Below, piece after piece: positions 40,901-50,985 of a stretch of DNA of 64,000 nt. The notes under the pieces are model-generated. The model ran no database searches and had not been told where the DNA came from. It was given only the letters and a program-made list of their open reading frames with translations. Location of the stretch: contig CP094668.1 in the NCBI GenBank assembly GCA_022836915.1, positions 372,001-436,000 on the forward strand, written 5' to 3'. Position 1 is the stretch's first letter. Every line of letters begins with the position of its first letter. The position numbers and the translations under genes were made by a program. This stretch comes from Paenibacillus sp. OVF10 (GTDB lineage: Bacteria > Bacillota > Bacilli > Paenibacillales > Paenibacillaceae).

Positions 40901-41724
40901 CTACACGTGATTCCGATATTCCATCGGTGTCATAACATACACTCGCTGAAAGGCTCTGTAAAACTGACTGACGCTGGAAAACCCCAGTTCATAACTGATT
41001 GTGGTTACTGAATCCGTTGTATGGCGAAGCCTCTTGGACGCTTCTTCTACGCGCAAATTCAGCAAATATTGATACGGTGTTGTACCCGTAAGAGCTTTGA
41101 AAGAACGCATAAAATGATACCGGCTCTGATGAGCGACCATCGCCATCGAATCAATATCCATTGGACCTGTGTAGGCACTGTGAATGTAATCCAGCACTCG
41201 TTGGAGATGAGGATCAATGAATGTACTGGGATTTACAGTCCTTTTTCCATTTTCCTGCCCCGTCAACATACGTCTTAGATACGTCTCGATCGCCAGTTCT
41301 GTTTCCTGCACTTGCAGCATTTCGGGCACATCATCTAACAAAATGGAATTCCAGCCACGAAACAGACTGTTTATCTCAGCAGGATCAAATGTCTGGGTAG
41401 GTCGAAACTCAGCTCGCCCCCACTTAACTCCGCACCTCCGAAACTGCCTAATGGCGGTTTACGGAACTTGATCACAATGACAGCCGAATCCGACCCTATC
41501 TCAAAATAATGCTCAGTCTGGGGATGAGCAATAATCCCTATCCCTGCTTTTAGCGGGTATGCATGCCGTTCCTGTACCAGATGACATTGACCTCTGACCG
41601 GCAGCGTTAGCTGATACCAGTCGTCATGTACATGCGGCTCATTTGCAAACCCTCCGGTAGCTTTCCATAATTCCAACCCATTTAGTGTCATGTTTAATTC
41701 CATCGTTTGCTCACCTGCTGACAT
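40901..41724 (-). CDS. AraC-family transcriptional regulator (one frameshift)
   Basis: About 274 residues. The N-terminal cupin-like sensor (EPHVHDDWYQLTLPVRG) precedes a C-terminal pair of helix-turn-helix motifs (DIDSMAMVAHQSRYHFMRSF and TTISYELGFSSVSQFYRAF). The break at AAA 41405-41407 is repaired by one base, giving ELSFRPTQTFDPAEINSLF. It is divergent from the Fsr-like transporter (97-bp gap), so it may regulate that gene; the pectin operon is the other neighbour. Ligand unknown. Confidence 0.85.
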
Positions 41725-41820
41725 TATAGCAAATTGTGCTCACTTTCCAAGCACTTTTCACAAAGACACAGTCTGCTCCCATCTTTTATCATTGAAAAAA
41801 ATAATTCGAGGTGATCTCCC

Positions 41821-43071
41821 ATGGCTCAGGCCACTTTAAGCAAAATGCAAATCAACTCCTCCGCCAATTGGGCACTTGCCGGAGTCAGCTTCACCCATCT
41901 GCTAAATGATGCGATGCAGACAGTCGTTCCGTCTGCATTCCCGCTATTCCAGCAGACCATGCAGCTCAGTTTCGCTCAGATGGGCTGGATTGCCTTTACC
42001 CTTAATATTACCGCATCCGTCCTTCAGCCACTGGTCGGTTATATGTCAGACCGCAAGCCAATGCCGATCCTGCTTCCCGGAGGCATGTTATTCTCCCTGA
42101 TCGGTGTTCTCGGCTTAGCCTTGTCTTCCGAGTTATGGATGCTGCTTGTTGCGGCAGCATTGATTGGCATAGGCTCATCCATCCTCCACCCCGAATCCTC
42201 ACGCGTGGCTCATATGGCAGCCGGCCGTGGACGTGGAATGGCGCAGTCGATCTTCCAGGTGGGAGGCAACACAGGACAGGCTATTGCTCCATTACTGGTC
42301 GCCTTCATCCTGCTGCCACATGGGCAGCGTAGTTTTCTATGGCTGATGGGCTTTGCCCTGATCGGTATCTTCATTCAGTCTTTTGTCAGTCGTTGGTACA
42401 GAGACAAGCTTGCCGAGACTCGCATTCGTCAGCAACAGCCTCTAAAATCAAGCGGCGCAGAGCCAGTAGCTCGGCCTGTGAGCAGGGGATTCATCGCTTT
42501 TACAATGGGAATTCTCATCCTGCTGTTGTTCTCCAAATTCGTATATATTGCTGGCATGACCGGGTATTACGCCTTCTATTACGCCGATGCATATGACTTG
42601 CCTCTCTCCCAGGCACAGATCTGTCTGTTTATTTTGCAATTTGCAGGTATGGTCGGAACCTTGCTCGGCGGCCCACTCGCTGACCGCTACGGACGCAAAC
42701 CGATGATCTGGTTCTCCATTGCAGGCACTGCACCGTTTTCCCTGTTGCTACCTTATGCGGGACCCGTCTTGTCCATGGTATTATGCGGAATGATTGGACT
42801 CATCCTGATGTCCGGCTTCAGCGTCATCATTGTTTATGCGCAGGAATTGCTTCCTCGTCATATTGGAACGGTATCCGGATTGTTTTTTGGCCTGTCGTTT
42901 GGCATGGCTGGACTTGGCTCGGTTGTGCTGGGGTCCTTAATTGACGTGACCAGCATTGCGTTTGTTATCAAGTTATGTTCGTTTTTGCCACTGCTTGGTG
43001 TGTGCTGTATTTCTGCGCAAGGACCAACCAAGAACAGCGTGATAACCGTTGAAACCTCACTGATTTTGTGA
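41821..43071 (+). CDS. MFS transporter, fosmidomycin-resistance (Fsr)-like
   Basis: 416 residues, 12 membrane segments. GVSFTHLLNDAMQTVVPSAF, LQPLVGYMSDRKP and GSSILHPESSRVAHMA are characteristic of the Fsr branch. Exports fosmidomycin-like or other small compounds in characterised members. ATG 41821 after GAGGTGAT. It is divergent from the AraC gene and followed after 49 bases by an ABC ATPase gene. Confidence 0.88.
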   Translation: MAQATLSKMQINSSANWALAGVSFTHLLNDAMQTVVPSAFPLFQQTMQLSFAQMGWIAFTLNITASVLQPLVGYMSDRKPMPILLPGGMLFSLIGVLGLALSSELWMLLVAAALIGIGSSILHPESSRVAHMAAGRGRGMAQSIFQVGGNTGQAIAPLLVAFILLPHGQRSFLWLMGFALIGIFIQSFVSRWYRDKLAETRIRQQQPLKSSGAEPVARPVSRGFIAFTMGILILLLFSKFVYIAGMTGYYAFYYADAYDLPLSQAQICLFILQFAGMVGTLLGGPLADRYGRKPMIWFSIAGTAPFSLLLPYAGPVLSMVLCGMIGLILMSGFSVIIVYAQELLPRHIGTVSGLFFGLSFGMAGLGSVVLGSLIDVTSIAFVIKLCSFLPLLGVCCISAQGPTKNSVITVETSLIL

Positions 43072-43120
43072 CTACAATACACCTAAGACAATCGAGGATA
43101 ACAGAAGGGAGGAATAACGC

Positions 43121-43903
43121 ATGATTATTGATGTACAACATGTCACTTGGAAAAGGGGACCACTTACCCTGCTGAACGATGTGAGTTGGCAGGTTAAGGA
43201 TGGTGAACACTGGGCGTTGCTTGGCCTGAATGGCTCCGGCAAAACAACACTCCTGAACATGATCACCGGTTATCTCTGGCCGACCGAAGGCAAGATATCC
43301 GTGTTAGGCCATGAATATGGGGATGTGGATCTAAGGCAGCTCCGCAAATCCATCGGCTGGGTCAGTTCGTCTCTGCAAGAGAAATTGTACGGTACGGATC
43401 GCACACAGTATGTCGTGATCAGTGGCAAACACGCCACCATTGGCTTGTATGACAAGCTATCGGAGGATGATCTGGAACAGGCAAAACAATTGATGCAAAC
43501 GCTGGGCTGTCAGCACCTGTGGGATCGGGAATATCGTACCTGTTCTCAAGGGGAGAAACAGAAACTTCTTATTGCCCGAGCACTCATGGCCAATCCGCGC
43601 GTACTTATTCTGGACGAGCCTTGCAATGGACTGGATCTGTTCTCAAGAGAGCGATTGCTGGACAGCATTCGTGAATTATCACAGCGTCCAGACACCCCTT
43701 CACTCATCTACGTCACCCACCATACCGAGGAAATATTGCCAGTGTTCGGTCACAGCCTCTTGCTACGTAGAGGTGAAATCGTGAATAGCGGATTAACTAG
43801 TGAACTGATGAACACGGAAGTGCTGAGCAACTTCTTCGAGGCACCTGTGGAAGTTGATCGACACGGGGAACGTGTGTATGTCAGAGCTGCGGCGGATTCA
43901 TAA
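43121..43903 (+). CDS. ABC transporter ATP-binding protein, YlmA-like
   Basis: 260 residues with complete nucleotide-binding motifs: Walker A GLNGSGKTT, signature CSQGEKQK (a variant of LSGGQ), Walker B VLILDEP and the switch His in YVTHH. No permease or binding protein is adjacent. It resembles the B. subtilis orphan ATPase YlmA. A transport role is therefore uncertain. It starts at ATG 43121 behind GGGAGG. Confidence 0.85.
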   Translation: MIIDVQHVTWKRGPLTLLNDVSWQVKDGEHWALLGLNGSGKTTLLNMITGYLWPTEGKISVLGHEYGDVDLRQLRKSIGWVSSSLQEKLYGTDRTQYVVISGKHATIGLYDKLSEDDLEQAKQLMQTLGCQHLWDREYRTCSQGEKQKLLIARALMANPRVLILDEPCNGLDLFSRERLLDSIRELSQRPDTPSLIYVTHHTEEILPVFGHSLLLRRGEIVNSGLTSELMNTEVLSNFFEAPVEVDRHGERVYVRAAADS

Positions 43904-43953
43904 TCACGTGGTTATACACAGCAAACGCAGCATAGGTGTAGAAACATAACAGT

Positions 43954-43998
43954 AAAAGCCCAATATCTTATCCACATGTGGATAGATTTTGGGCTTTT
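43954..43998. terminator. Terminator after the ABC ATPase gene
   Basis: AAAAGCCCAA pairs with TTGGGCTTTT around an inner TTATCCACATGTGGATA palindrome. Strong and usable in both directions. Confidence 0.85.
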
Positions 43999-44102
43999 CA
44001 CTGCTATATCTAGTGTTATCCACCGTTTTCTGTGTAGAACTTTCTAATTTATGAGTATAACTTAGTTATGTCCTTCTATTTATCTATACTCTTTATCACT
44101 AT

Positions 44103-44831
44103 CTACTTCCGGGCACTTAAAAACAGAAACAATGGAATACGTTGCCTGCGCAGATAGGTTTCCTCGTTTACAAAATAAGCACGTTGTGGTGCTGACTCAC
44201 GTAAATGTTCTACATGGAACCCTGCCCGCTGCAATGCCATAAAGTACGATTCAATGGAACGATGCATCTTTTTCACAGAACCGCCCAGCCACTGCTGCTC
44301 ACGATATCCTTCTACAAAATACTGATCAACCACCCAATCCGTTCGCGTCCCGGAAGGTTGCAGTGTGGACGTGATCACAGGATGTTCTACCGAAAATATG
44401 AATGTGCCATTTTCATTTAACGTGTTATATATCTTGTGGAATAGGCTCTCCACATCCTCGATGTAGTGAACAGCCAGTCGGGATATAACCAGATCGTATG
44501 TACCTGCCGGATAGGTCCAGTCTTCCATGAATGCCTGTTCAATCTGTGCATTCGTGCCTTTAACCGATTCGTTAGCTGCCCGCACCATATTCAGTGAACC
44601 TTCAACTCCCGTGTAAGTTGTACCCTCTTGACCAGAACGGAGCAATTCTACGCCAAACCTCGCATCCCCGCAGCCAAGATCCAGTATGCTCTTGCCCGCA
44701 ACGTCTCCGATCAGCTCTAGCATAACGGGTTTCTCTAACGTATCATTGGCATTCTCCTGCCACTGGCGGCGTTCCATATACTTCTCAAAGTTTTCCTCAT
44801 TATCGTAAAACTCAGGTCCCCTGTAGCCCAT
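44103..44831 (-). CDS. Class I SAM-dependent methyltransferase
   Basis: About 242 residues. Motif I is SILDLGCGDARFG, strand-2 acidic residue YTGVEGS, and post-motif I YDLVISRLAVHYIED. The C-terminal part is variable. The start is set at ATG 44831 because GGAGG precedes it; the upstream extension to 44900 lacks a site. It lies downstream of the exopolysaccharide gene cluster on the same strand with a 146-bp gap. The substrate is unknown, and membership in that cluster is doubtful. Confidence 0.82.
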   Translation of the reverse strand: MGYRGPEFYDNEENFEKYMERRQWQENANDTLEKPVMLELIGDVAGKSILDLGCGDARFGVELLRSGQEGTTYTGVEGSLNMVRAANESVKGTNAQIEQAFMEDWTYPAGTYDLVISRLAVHYIEDVESLFHKIYNTLNENGTFIFSVEHPVITSTLQPSGTRTDWVVDQYFVEGYREQQWLGGSVKKMHRSIESYFMALQRAGFHVEHLRESAPQRAYFVNEETYLRRQRIPLFLFLSARK

Positions 44832-44977
44832 TCCACACGCCTCCGTTTCCTTTATGCAACGTTCAATATGTACAGCCTGAAAGAGTATACATAATGCCAA
44901 CCAATCTTTCCATAGTAAAAAAGACTGCCTTCTGAACGAATCCAGAAAACAGCCCTTCGTTTATAAGTTGATGTTTC

Positions 44978-46272
44978 TCAGCCAAAACGCTGCGTTTTGT
45001 ACCATTTGGTTTCTCTCCGGAATAGCTTATCTCCAATAAGCGAGATAAATGCTTTGACGGATATGACCAGAAATAACTGGGCATATGTGAAATAGGAGAG
45101 GCAGGCCACAATAAAATTCTGCGTATTGCTTTGCCCAATGTCTGCTGAGAGTGCGAGATTAATTTGTAGTACATAAATGTAGTACATTAATGCCCATGCT
45201 ATTACGAGATACACGTAAACATCCCCTGAGAACTGGAAGGGAGAAATGACATTCGGATTAAATAATGCAATAACCTGATACACTAGATTCGAGACAAAAA
45301 TAATATCCGATACAATAATAGCGATCATAAACCAGAAATAACTTGCAGCATAGTACAGAACATGCAGTTTAATTCTCCAGCTAGTACGGTCAAATAAATG
45401 CTTCACATTGTCGATAACAACCTGGTAATTTCCCTTGGACCAGCGCTGGCGCTGTTTCATATATACCGATAATTGCTCAGGTTCCTGCTGGTAAGCCTCT
45501 GCTTGTGGCGCTAATGCAATAAGCTGACCCCGAGTAAGAATATCAAACGACACGGCCGTATCTTCCGTGATCGCATCAGGGTCCCATCCACCAATCTCAC
45601 GGATCAGTGCTGCCTTGATAATATAGTTCGTACCAGGAATCGTGCCCAGTTTGAATAACTCCCATAGCCCCGTATGGTGAACACGTTGGACCGTTACAAG
45701 TTCCAGATTAATGCAACGGGAGAGAAAATTCTGACCCCGATTACGAGCTTTGTTTCGACCAAATACAGCACCATACTTCTCCGGGTTTTCCAATGCTTTT
45801 TGTGTCAAAAACATTAATGCATTCCGCTCAGGCGCCGCATCTGCGTCATAGATACATATCCATTCTCCCCACGCCAGTTCAAGGCCATCATTCAAAGCTC
45901 CCGACTTCCCACCTGTACCGGTACGCTCCAGAATGGTAAAGTCACGATCTGCATAACTCGTCTTGGCCTTGAGTTCCTTCAGGCGCTCTGCTGTATTATC
46001 TGTACAATTATCTGCAATAACAATAACTTGAACTTTATGCTCAGGGTAGTTCAGACGCAATATATGCTCAACGGTAGACACGATAACTACCCCTTCATTA
46101 TGCGCAGGCACCATGACAGTCACAGTGGGGTAATCATCCATACTTTCAGGAATTTGAATTCCCTTTTTTCTTGTTTGTTAATGAAACGGATAGCTCCAGC
46201 CATAATGACAATCGACTCGGTGACGGATATCCAAATACTGAGGATGGACATCAACAGCAGGAAATCAGCCAT
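44978..46272 (-). CDS. ydaM: Processive family 2 glycosyltransferase, YdaM-like (one frameshift)
   Basis: About 431 residues. An N-terminal membrane helix (FLLLMSILSIWISVTESIVI) precedes the GT2 domain with DNCTDN, DAD (about 143-145), TED (about 236-238) and QRQRW (about 274-278), the D,D,D,QxxRW signature of processive synthases. Several membrane helices close the protein. The break at TTTTTT 46164-46169 is fixed by one base (QEKKGIQIPESMDDYP), which restores the N-terminus. ATG 46272 follows GGAGG and overlaps the small peptide gene. It probably polymerises an exopolysaccharide under control of the YdaK-like receptor. Confidence 0.87.
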
Positions 46273-46408
46273 TCAATTTCCTCCGATCATATTTCCTGTT
46301 AATTTTCCCTCGAAAACGAAGAGTCGCAAAGGTTAATATAAGAATCGTAATGGCAAAGAAACTGCTAACTACAATACATAATGGAACAAACCATGTTAAA
46401 TAATTCAC
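46265..46408 (-). CDS. 47-residue single-pass membrane peptide in the exopolysaccharide cluster
   Basis: GTG 46408 follows GGGGAGGAG at ideal spacing. One hydrophobic helix (FVPLCIVVSSFFAITILILT) is followed by a very basic tail (RFRGKINRKYDRRK). The stop overlaps the glycosyltransferase start by eight bases, and the YdaK-like stop is 23 bases upstream, so it is tightly built into the operon. No family is recognised. It may assist assembly of the synthase. Confidence 0.7.
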   Translation of the reverse strand: MNYLTWFVPLCIVVSSFFAITILILTFATLRFRGKINRKYDRRKLNG

Positions 46409-46431
46409 AGAAATACTCCTCCCCATAGCAT

Positions 46432-47306
46432 CTAGATGTATTCACCAATGAGATCTGTCTCTGTGTTCCGTTCCAGTGCCGCAATAACAGCATCGATATC
46501 CTCATACTTACTGAATTGTTCCTTCTGGAATACCAGTGCACCCGATCGAATAACCGTCTGCAACTCATTTCCTTTTTATCGATGATTTGCAGATCCATCA
46601 TGGCTTTTTTGATCCGTTGTGTCAGGATGGGCAAGTACTCCACATTGGTCATTGGACAGATAATCACAAAACGTCCTCGATCCACAAAAAATTTATAATC
46701 CTCAAACCGAATCTGCTTCTGTATGGTAGTGGATAGTTCAAGAAGGAACTGTGCATAACGTACGGAACCGAGAGATTCCAGTACCAACGGCAAAAACTCG
46801 ATCTTGAACATCGCCATGCTGAATCCATATTGCTCCGAATAACGTCTGGCTAGATTACTTTGCTTAACAAGCGTATCCGCAAGTGCATCCTTATTGCCCA
46901 GAGAGGTATCCAGATCAATCTCCGGATTACGCTCCTGAAGCTCCTGCAGACGCTCCATGACACGCGCATTGCGCACAAGACTTGCCTTGATAAAAGCAGC
47001 CACAGCCACATTGGCTGGAATGAGCAGCCACCAAGAGAACGTAAGTACACTTACATCCGCGTAGGTAACAAGCCATACAAAATAAGAGACCAGATAGATA
47101 AATCCGGCGACGACAGATACCCCGACAGGTATCACAAAACCCAGGATCAGCGCTGCAAGCGACACAATGCTAAACACCACATCCAGTGTAGTATAACTCT
47201 GATTCATATAAATCTTAAGATAGACAACGAGCTGCTGGATTACGGCTAATCCAATCAAACTCGCATATCCCCATGCAATACGAAGGATGGGTGCTTTATT
47301 CCTCAT
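46432..47306 (-). CDS. ydaK: Membrane protein with degenerate GGDEF domain, YdaK-like c-di-GMP receptor (one frameshift)
   Basis: 291 residues. Four membrane helices (about 12-108) precede a coiled linker and a GGDEF-fold domain (150-280). The active-site motif is replaced by D209-R-G-R-F213, so it cannot be a cyclase. The inhibitory-site motif RxxD is intact as R200-F-E-D203, exactly five residues before the pseudo-active site. This combination is known from B. subtilis YdaK and Listeria PssE, which bind c-di-GMP to switch on polysaccharide synthesis. The break at TTT 46568-46570 is fixed by one base (DKKENELQTVIRSGALVF). Start at 47306. Confidence 0.87.
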
Positions 47307-47418
47307 AGGTTTCTTCTCTCCAGTAGATTGGTTAGTGATATTTCGAGTAAACAATATATGACATGAATAGACAAACATTATGTTAACACATAGTTGAATA
47401 TATTAAACGACATTTTTA

Positions 47419-48528
47419 TTACTTTTTAAGTAACTTTTGTAATTCAGTCTCCCCAAGCAAAGGAAACAGGTTATCAAACATATGTGTGTTTCCACTAAAT
47501 ACATATCCGCCTGGATAACTGGCATCCAGACTACGCATGCTGATCATATGCTTATACAGCTGTTTCGCCCATTTTGGATCACCTGACTGAACCGCAAGCA
47601 GCATCGCGAGTCCATATACGGATGGAGATTGGTAAGATACCGCAGGTGTGCGAGTACTACGCTTATATTGTCCCGGCAGCTGATGACGGGTATTGAATTC
47701 TTTTTTCAAAAAAGCAATGAGCTTGTCCGGTTTGCGGCTGGTCGCAGTTAGATGGTTCGCTACGATCAGCTGATCAATCAGATTCACTGTGTCATCATAT
47801 GTATACTCTTTCGTCCCCACATTGAATGTTTTCGGATAAAATATCCCGTCATCCGGCATACTCTTCAACATGGATTCGTACTTGGCATATGTGCCCGGCT
47901 CCAGCATTTCATGCTTCTCCATTAATTGGAGAGACGGTAGATCCACATAAACCAGGCTTAACATATCCGCGGAGTAACCGTTGCCAAAATCGTGAAAATC
48001 AACATAATATCCTTTATTCTGAACCGACTGCGTCAGTGTACGGGAAATATCCGAGGCCGTTGCCAGTTTGGCTTCTCTTCCCTGTTGCCATTGATCTGCT
48101 GCCTTTAATAAGGCACCTACAATTCGGAAATCATCACCGAGCGCGTTAGTGGTCACGTGAGATTTTCCCTCAGCATCCAGCTTCCAGGCAATATATTTTT
48201 GCGGCATGAGGAAATAGGTCGTCAGCAGCTCATAGCTTTGCTCAAATAACGCCTGATCGTTCTTGGCTACAGCATATTGCATCCAAAGACCAAGTGATTC
48301 AGATAAAACCTCTCTGCCTGCTACGATATCCGCTTTTTCGGATGTGGCATCCTGCAAATAGGACGCAAGTAAACCATTGGGATTGGTCATATGATCTTGG
48401 ACAAAGGATACTGTAGGGGATAATTCATTCATCACGAACCGCTCCTTCATGAAAATAATGAACGCTGCTGCAATACTGACCACCAATATGACCAACCACG
48501 TTACTGTTTTCCGGTTCATTCTCTTCAT
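47419..48528 (-). CDS. ydaJ: Membrane-anchored GH8-like glycoside hydrolase, YdaJ/PssZ-like
   Basis: 369 residues. An N-terminal signal anchor (VTWLVILVVSIAAAFIIF) precedes an (alpha/alpha)6-type domain. SESLGLWMQYAV fits the GH8 acid region and NALGDDFRIVGALL the base region. It resembles B. subtilis YdaJ and Listeria PssZ, extracellular enzymes that trim the exopolysaccharide made by the same operon. ATG 48528 is chosen (CAGGAGGG upstream); the frame extends to 48633, overlapping the MarR stop. It is followed by the YdaK-like gene 112 bases downstream. Confidence 0.82.
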   Translation of the reverse strand: MKRMNRKTVTWLVILVVSIAAAFIIFMKERFVMNELSPTVSFVQDHMTNPNGLLASYLQDATSEKADIVAGREVLSESLGLWMQYAVAKNDQALFEQSYELLTTYFLMPQKYIAWKLDAEGKSHVTTNALGDDFRIVGALLKAADQWQQGREAKLATASDISRTLTQSVQNKGYYVDFHDFGNGYSADMLSLVYVDLPSLQLMEKHEMLEPGTYAKYESMLKSMPDDGIFYPKTFNVGTKEYTYDDTVNLIDQLIVANHLTATSRKPDKLIAFLKKEFNTRHQLPGQYKRSTRTPAVSYQSPSVYGLAMLLAVQSGDPKWAKQLYKHMISMRSLDASYPGGYVFSGNTHMFDNLFPLLGETELQKLLKK

Positions 48529-48629
48529 GATTCCCTCCTGTATTTTTGCTATTGTGAGATAATGACTCTGCTCCTTGAGATCGGTTCGGCTAGGGTCTGG
48601 GATGTAGGGGTCAAGGATAGAGGTATTGT

Positions 48630-49115
48630 TCATTCTAAGATATCCATGTAGGACCGCCGTCCGCCCTTTTTGACAAATTTCCAGTCTACCTCGATGTTGT
48701 GGCGCATTCGGCGGAGAAGCTTAACCGCGGTCTCTATATCTTCATCCGTAAAGCCGTCCAGCGTCACCTGGTCGGAATGCTCGCCCTCTTTACGAATGAA
48801 TTCCCATGCTTTCAGGCCAGCTTCTGTCGGATATAACAACTTGTTCTTCTTATTGTCTATTGCCGACTGTTTGACAATAAATCCATCGGATTCGAGTTTG
48901 CTAATCGCTCTGGCCGCTGTCGTTCGATCTACTTTGATTAGTTCAGCCAGCTGGTTGGGAATAATGCCCGGATTCTCACATATGCGATAAAGATACAGAT
49001 ATTGGCCTCGGGACAAGTTCAGATGTTGAAATTCGACATTGCTGATCGAATCCAGACAGCGGGCAATCATGCCAATTTCACGCAACACTTCTTTTTTATC
49101 AGTCAATGCGCTCAC
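48630..49115 (-). CDS. MarR-family transcriptional regulator heading the exopolysaccharide cluster
   Basis: 161 residues with a MarR winged helix (IIPNQLAELIKVDRTTAARAI, wing ...SAIDNKKNKLLYPTEAG). It ends 101 bases upstream of the YdaJ-like start on the same strand, and no terminator separates them, so they are probably cotranscribed. This makes it a candidate regulator of the exopolysaccharide genes. The divergent GNAT gene at 49283 is the alternative target. Confidence 0.85.
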   Translation of the reverse strand: MSALTDKKEVLREIGMIARCLDSISNVEFQHLNLSRGQYLYLYRICENPGIIPNQLAELIKVDRTTAARAISKLESDGFIVKQSAIDNKKNKLLYPTEAGLKAWEFIRKEGEHSDQVTLDGFTDEDIETAVKLLRRMRHNIEVDWKFVKKGGRRSYMDILE

Positions 49116-49282
49116 GCCCTTTTATAAAATTGTTGCATTCACAACATAAATAGTGATATAACTACAGTTAACTTGGATTAAATTTTAACCAAGATACTCA
49201 CATGGAACGGCTGCAATTATTATGCTATATACCAGTTTATCATGCCCGGATATGATTACTATCGTCCAAAGGAGAAACATTC

Positions 49283-49723
49283 ATGAATACAACGATTGTT
49301 GAAGTTAATAATCAGGAATTGCTCGATGCCTGCTTCGCCATTCGAACTGCTATTTTTGTCGAAGAACAAGGCGTACCCGCAGCGGATGAATTCGATGCTT
49401 ATGATACATTAGACGCGGAGGCACGCCACATTCTGCTCTACGTAGACGGTGTGCCTGCTGCTTCCTCCAGACTGCGCATTGTGGAACAGGTCGCCAAATT
49501 GGAACGGATCTGCGTCATGCTCGATTACCGCAAACACGGCCTGGGCCGTGTGCTGATCGACAAGCTGGAGCAGATGGCTGTTGCCGAAGGACTTGAGAAA
49601 GCGAAGCTGCATGCACAGGTACAAGCTTCCGGGTTCTACGAACGTCTCGGATATGCACCCGCTTCGGAAGTATTTATGGAAGACGGCATCCCCCATCTGT
49701 TGATGACCAAAAAACTGAAATAA
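49283..49723 (+). CDS. GNAT family N-acetyltransferase, YjcF-like
   Basis: 146-residue acetyltransferase. The acetyl-CoA-binding motif is DYRKHGLGRVLIDKLEQMA, and the C-terminal ASGFYERLGYAP strand-helix is typical. The N-terminal IRTAIFVEEQGVPAADEFD matches the YjcF/ElaA subgroup. AAAGGAG precedes ATG 49283. It is monocistronic, with a terminator directly downstream. Substrate unknown. Confidence 0.87.
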   Translation: MNTTIVEVNNQELLDACFAIRTAIFVEEQGVPAADEFDAYDTLDAEARHILLYVDGVPAASSRLRIVEQVAKLERICVMLDYRKHGLGRVLIDKLEQMAVAEGLEKAKLHAQVQASGFYERLGYAPASEVFMEDGIPHLLMTKKLK

Positions 49724-49734
49724 TGAAACTCCAA

Positions 49735-49779
49735 AAAACGCCTCCGTTATCACTTCTCAGTGATATACAGAGGCGTTTT
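49735..49779. terminator. Terminator after GNAT gene
   Basis: AAAACGCCTC / GAGGCGTTTT with an inner TATCAC/GTGATA pairing. It is usable in both directions. Confidence 0.85.
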
Positions 49780-49890
49780 GCATTAAGACCAGGCAACGCA
49801 TTCGCAACCCAACAACGGTAAATGGCACGTAGAGGCACCCATTAGAGCAACCAAGTATCCTAACTTTACTTGCCAGCTCCGCATTGTATC

Positions 49891-50985
49891 TTATCCCAGT
49901 GCCAGACGATCTGGCTCTGATTCGGCAGTGTTGTTCTTCATTTGTTTACTGCGCAACTGTCCGCAAGCAGCATCGATATCCGTACCATGTTCCATACGTA
50001 CAGTGGAGTTGATGTTGTTCTTTTTGAGCGTATCATAGAAACCCAGAATCGATTCTTCTGTACTCCGTTGATACTGACTGTGCTCATCCACCGGGTTGTA
50101 TGGGATCAGATTCACACTGACCATACTTCTGCGACTGGACAACAGTTCAGCGAGCTCCGCGGCATGCTCACGTTGATCGTTAACATCACGTAACAGGATG
50201 TACTCAAACATGATGCGTTTGTTCGTTGTAGCCAGATAATAATCCACTGCATCCATCAATTGCTCAATCGGGAAAGCCCGGTTGATCTTCATGATGTGTG
50301 TACGCAGTTCATTATTAGGTGCATGCAGAGAGATTGCCAGGTTAACCTGCAGACTACTGTCTGCAAATTCCTTGATCTTGTCCGGAAGGCCACTCGTGGA
50401 CACAGTAATCCGTTTCGCCGCCAGCGCCAATCCTTTGCGATCCTTGATGACTTCGATGAAATCACTCATGTGTTGGAAGTTGTCGAATGGTTCGCCAATC
50501 CCCATCACAACGACGTTGGTTACCCGCTCGTCTTGACCCGCTGCATCCAGATGTCGCTGCACATGCATAATCTGTTCCACAATCTCTCCAGCGGTCAGGT
50601 CTCGGCTCTTCTTGATCAGACCGCTCGCACAGAAGCTGCAGCCAATATTACAGCCCACTTGTGTGGTCACACAGACGGTAAGTCCGTATTTTTGCCGCAT
50701 CAATACCGTCTCAATCAGGTTGCCGTCCTGCATCCGAAGCAGAAACTTCACGGTACCATCTGCCGATTCCTGCTTCACATGTTCGCTCAGCGAGTTCATT
50801 GTGAAATGCTCGGAAAGTACACCCAGACATTCTTGACGGACATCGGACATCGCCGGGAAATCGTGTACACGCTCTTGATATAACCATTCCCAGATCCGGG
50901 ATGCACGGGATTTTTTCTGCCCATGCTCCGGCAGCCAGGAACGTAATTGCTCTAATGTTAATCCATATATGGATGATTTGTTCAT
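49891..50985 (-). CDS. rlmN: RlmN-family 23S rRNA (adenine-C2) methyltransferase
   Basis: Radical SAM enzyme of 364 residues. The iron-sulphur motif C-x3-C-x2-C appears as CNIGCSFC after [17 protein letters not shown] and the C-terminal DIDAACGQL (methyl-carrying Cys) are both present. The body follows RlmN ([32 protein letters not shown]) more than Cfr. ATG 50985 is used, with GAGG upstream. It stands alone and not in the usual prpC-prkC context, so it may be a second RlmN-like copy, with C2- or C8-methylation of A2503 both open. Confidence 0.85.
   Translation of the reverse strand: MNKSSIYGLTLEQLRSWLPEHGQKKSRASRIWEWLYQERVHDFPAMSDVRQECLGVLSEHFTMNSLSEHVKQESADGTVKFLLRMQDGNLIETVLMRQKYGLTVCVTTQVGCNIGCSFCASGLIKKSRDLTAGEIVEQIMHVQRHLDAAGQDERVTNVVVMGIGEPFDNFQHMSDFIEVIKDRKGLALAAKRITVSTSGLPDKIKEFADSSLQVNLAISLHAPNNELRTHIMKINRAFPIEQLMDAVDYYLATTNKRIMFEYILLRDVNDQREHAAELAELLSSRRSMVSVNLIPYNPVDEHSQYQRSTEESILGFYDTLKKNNINSTVRMEHGTDIDAACGQLRSKQMKNNTAESEPDRLALG

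Noticed and set aside
49891-50985. Cfr-type resistance methyltransferase
   Set aside because: Motif details ([25 protein letters not shown]) follow RlmN more closely than Cfr, so it is kept as RlmN-family.
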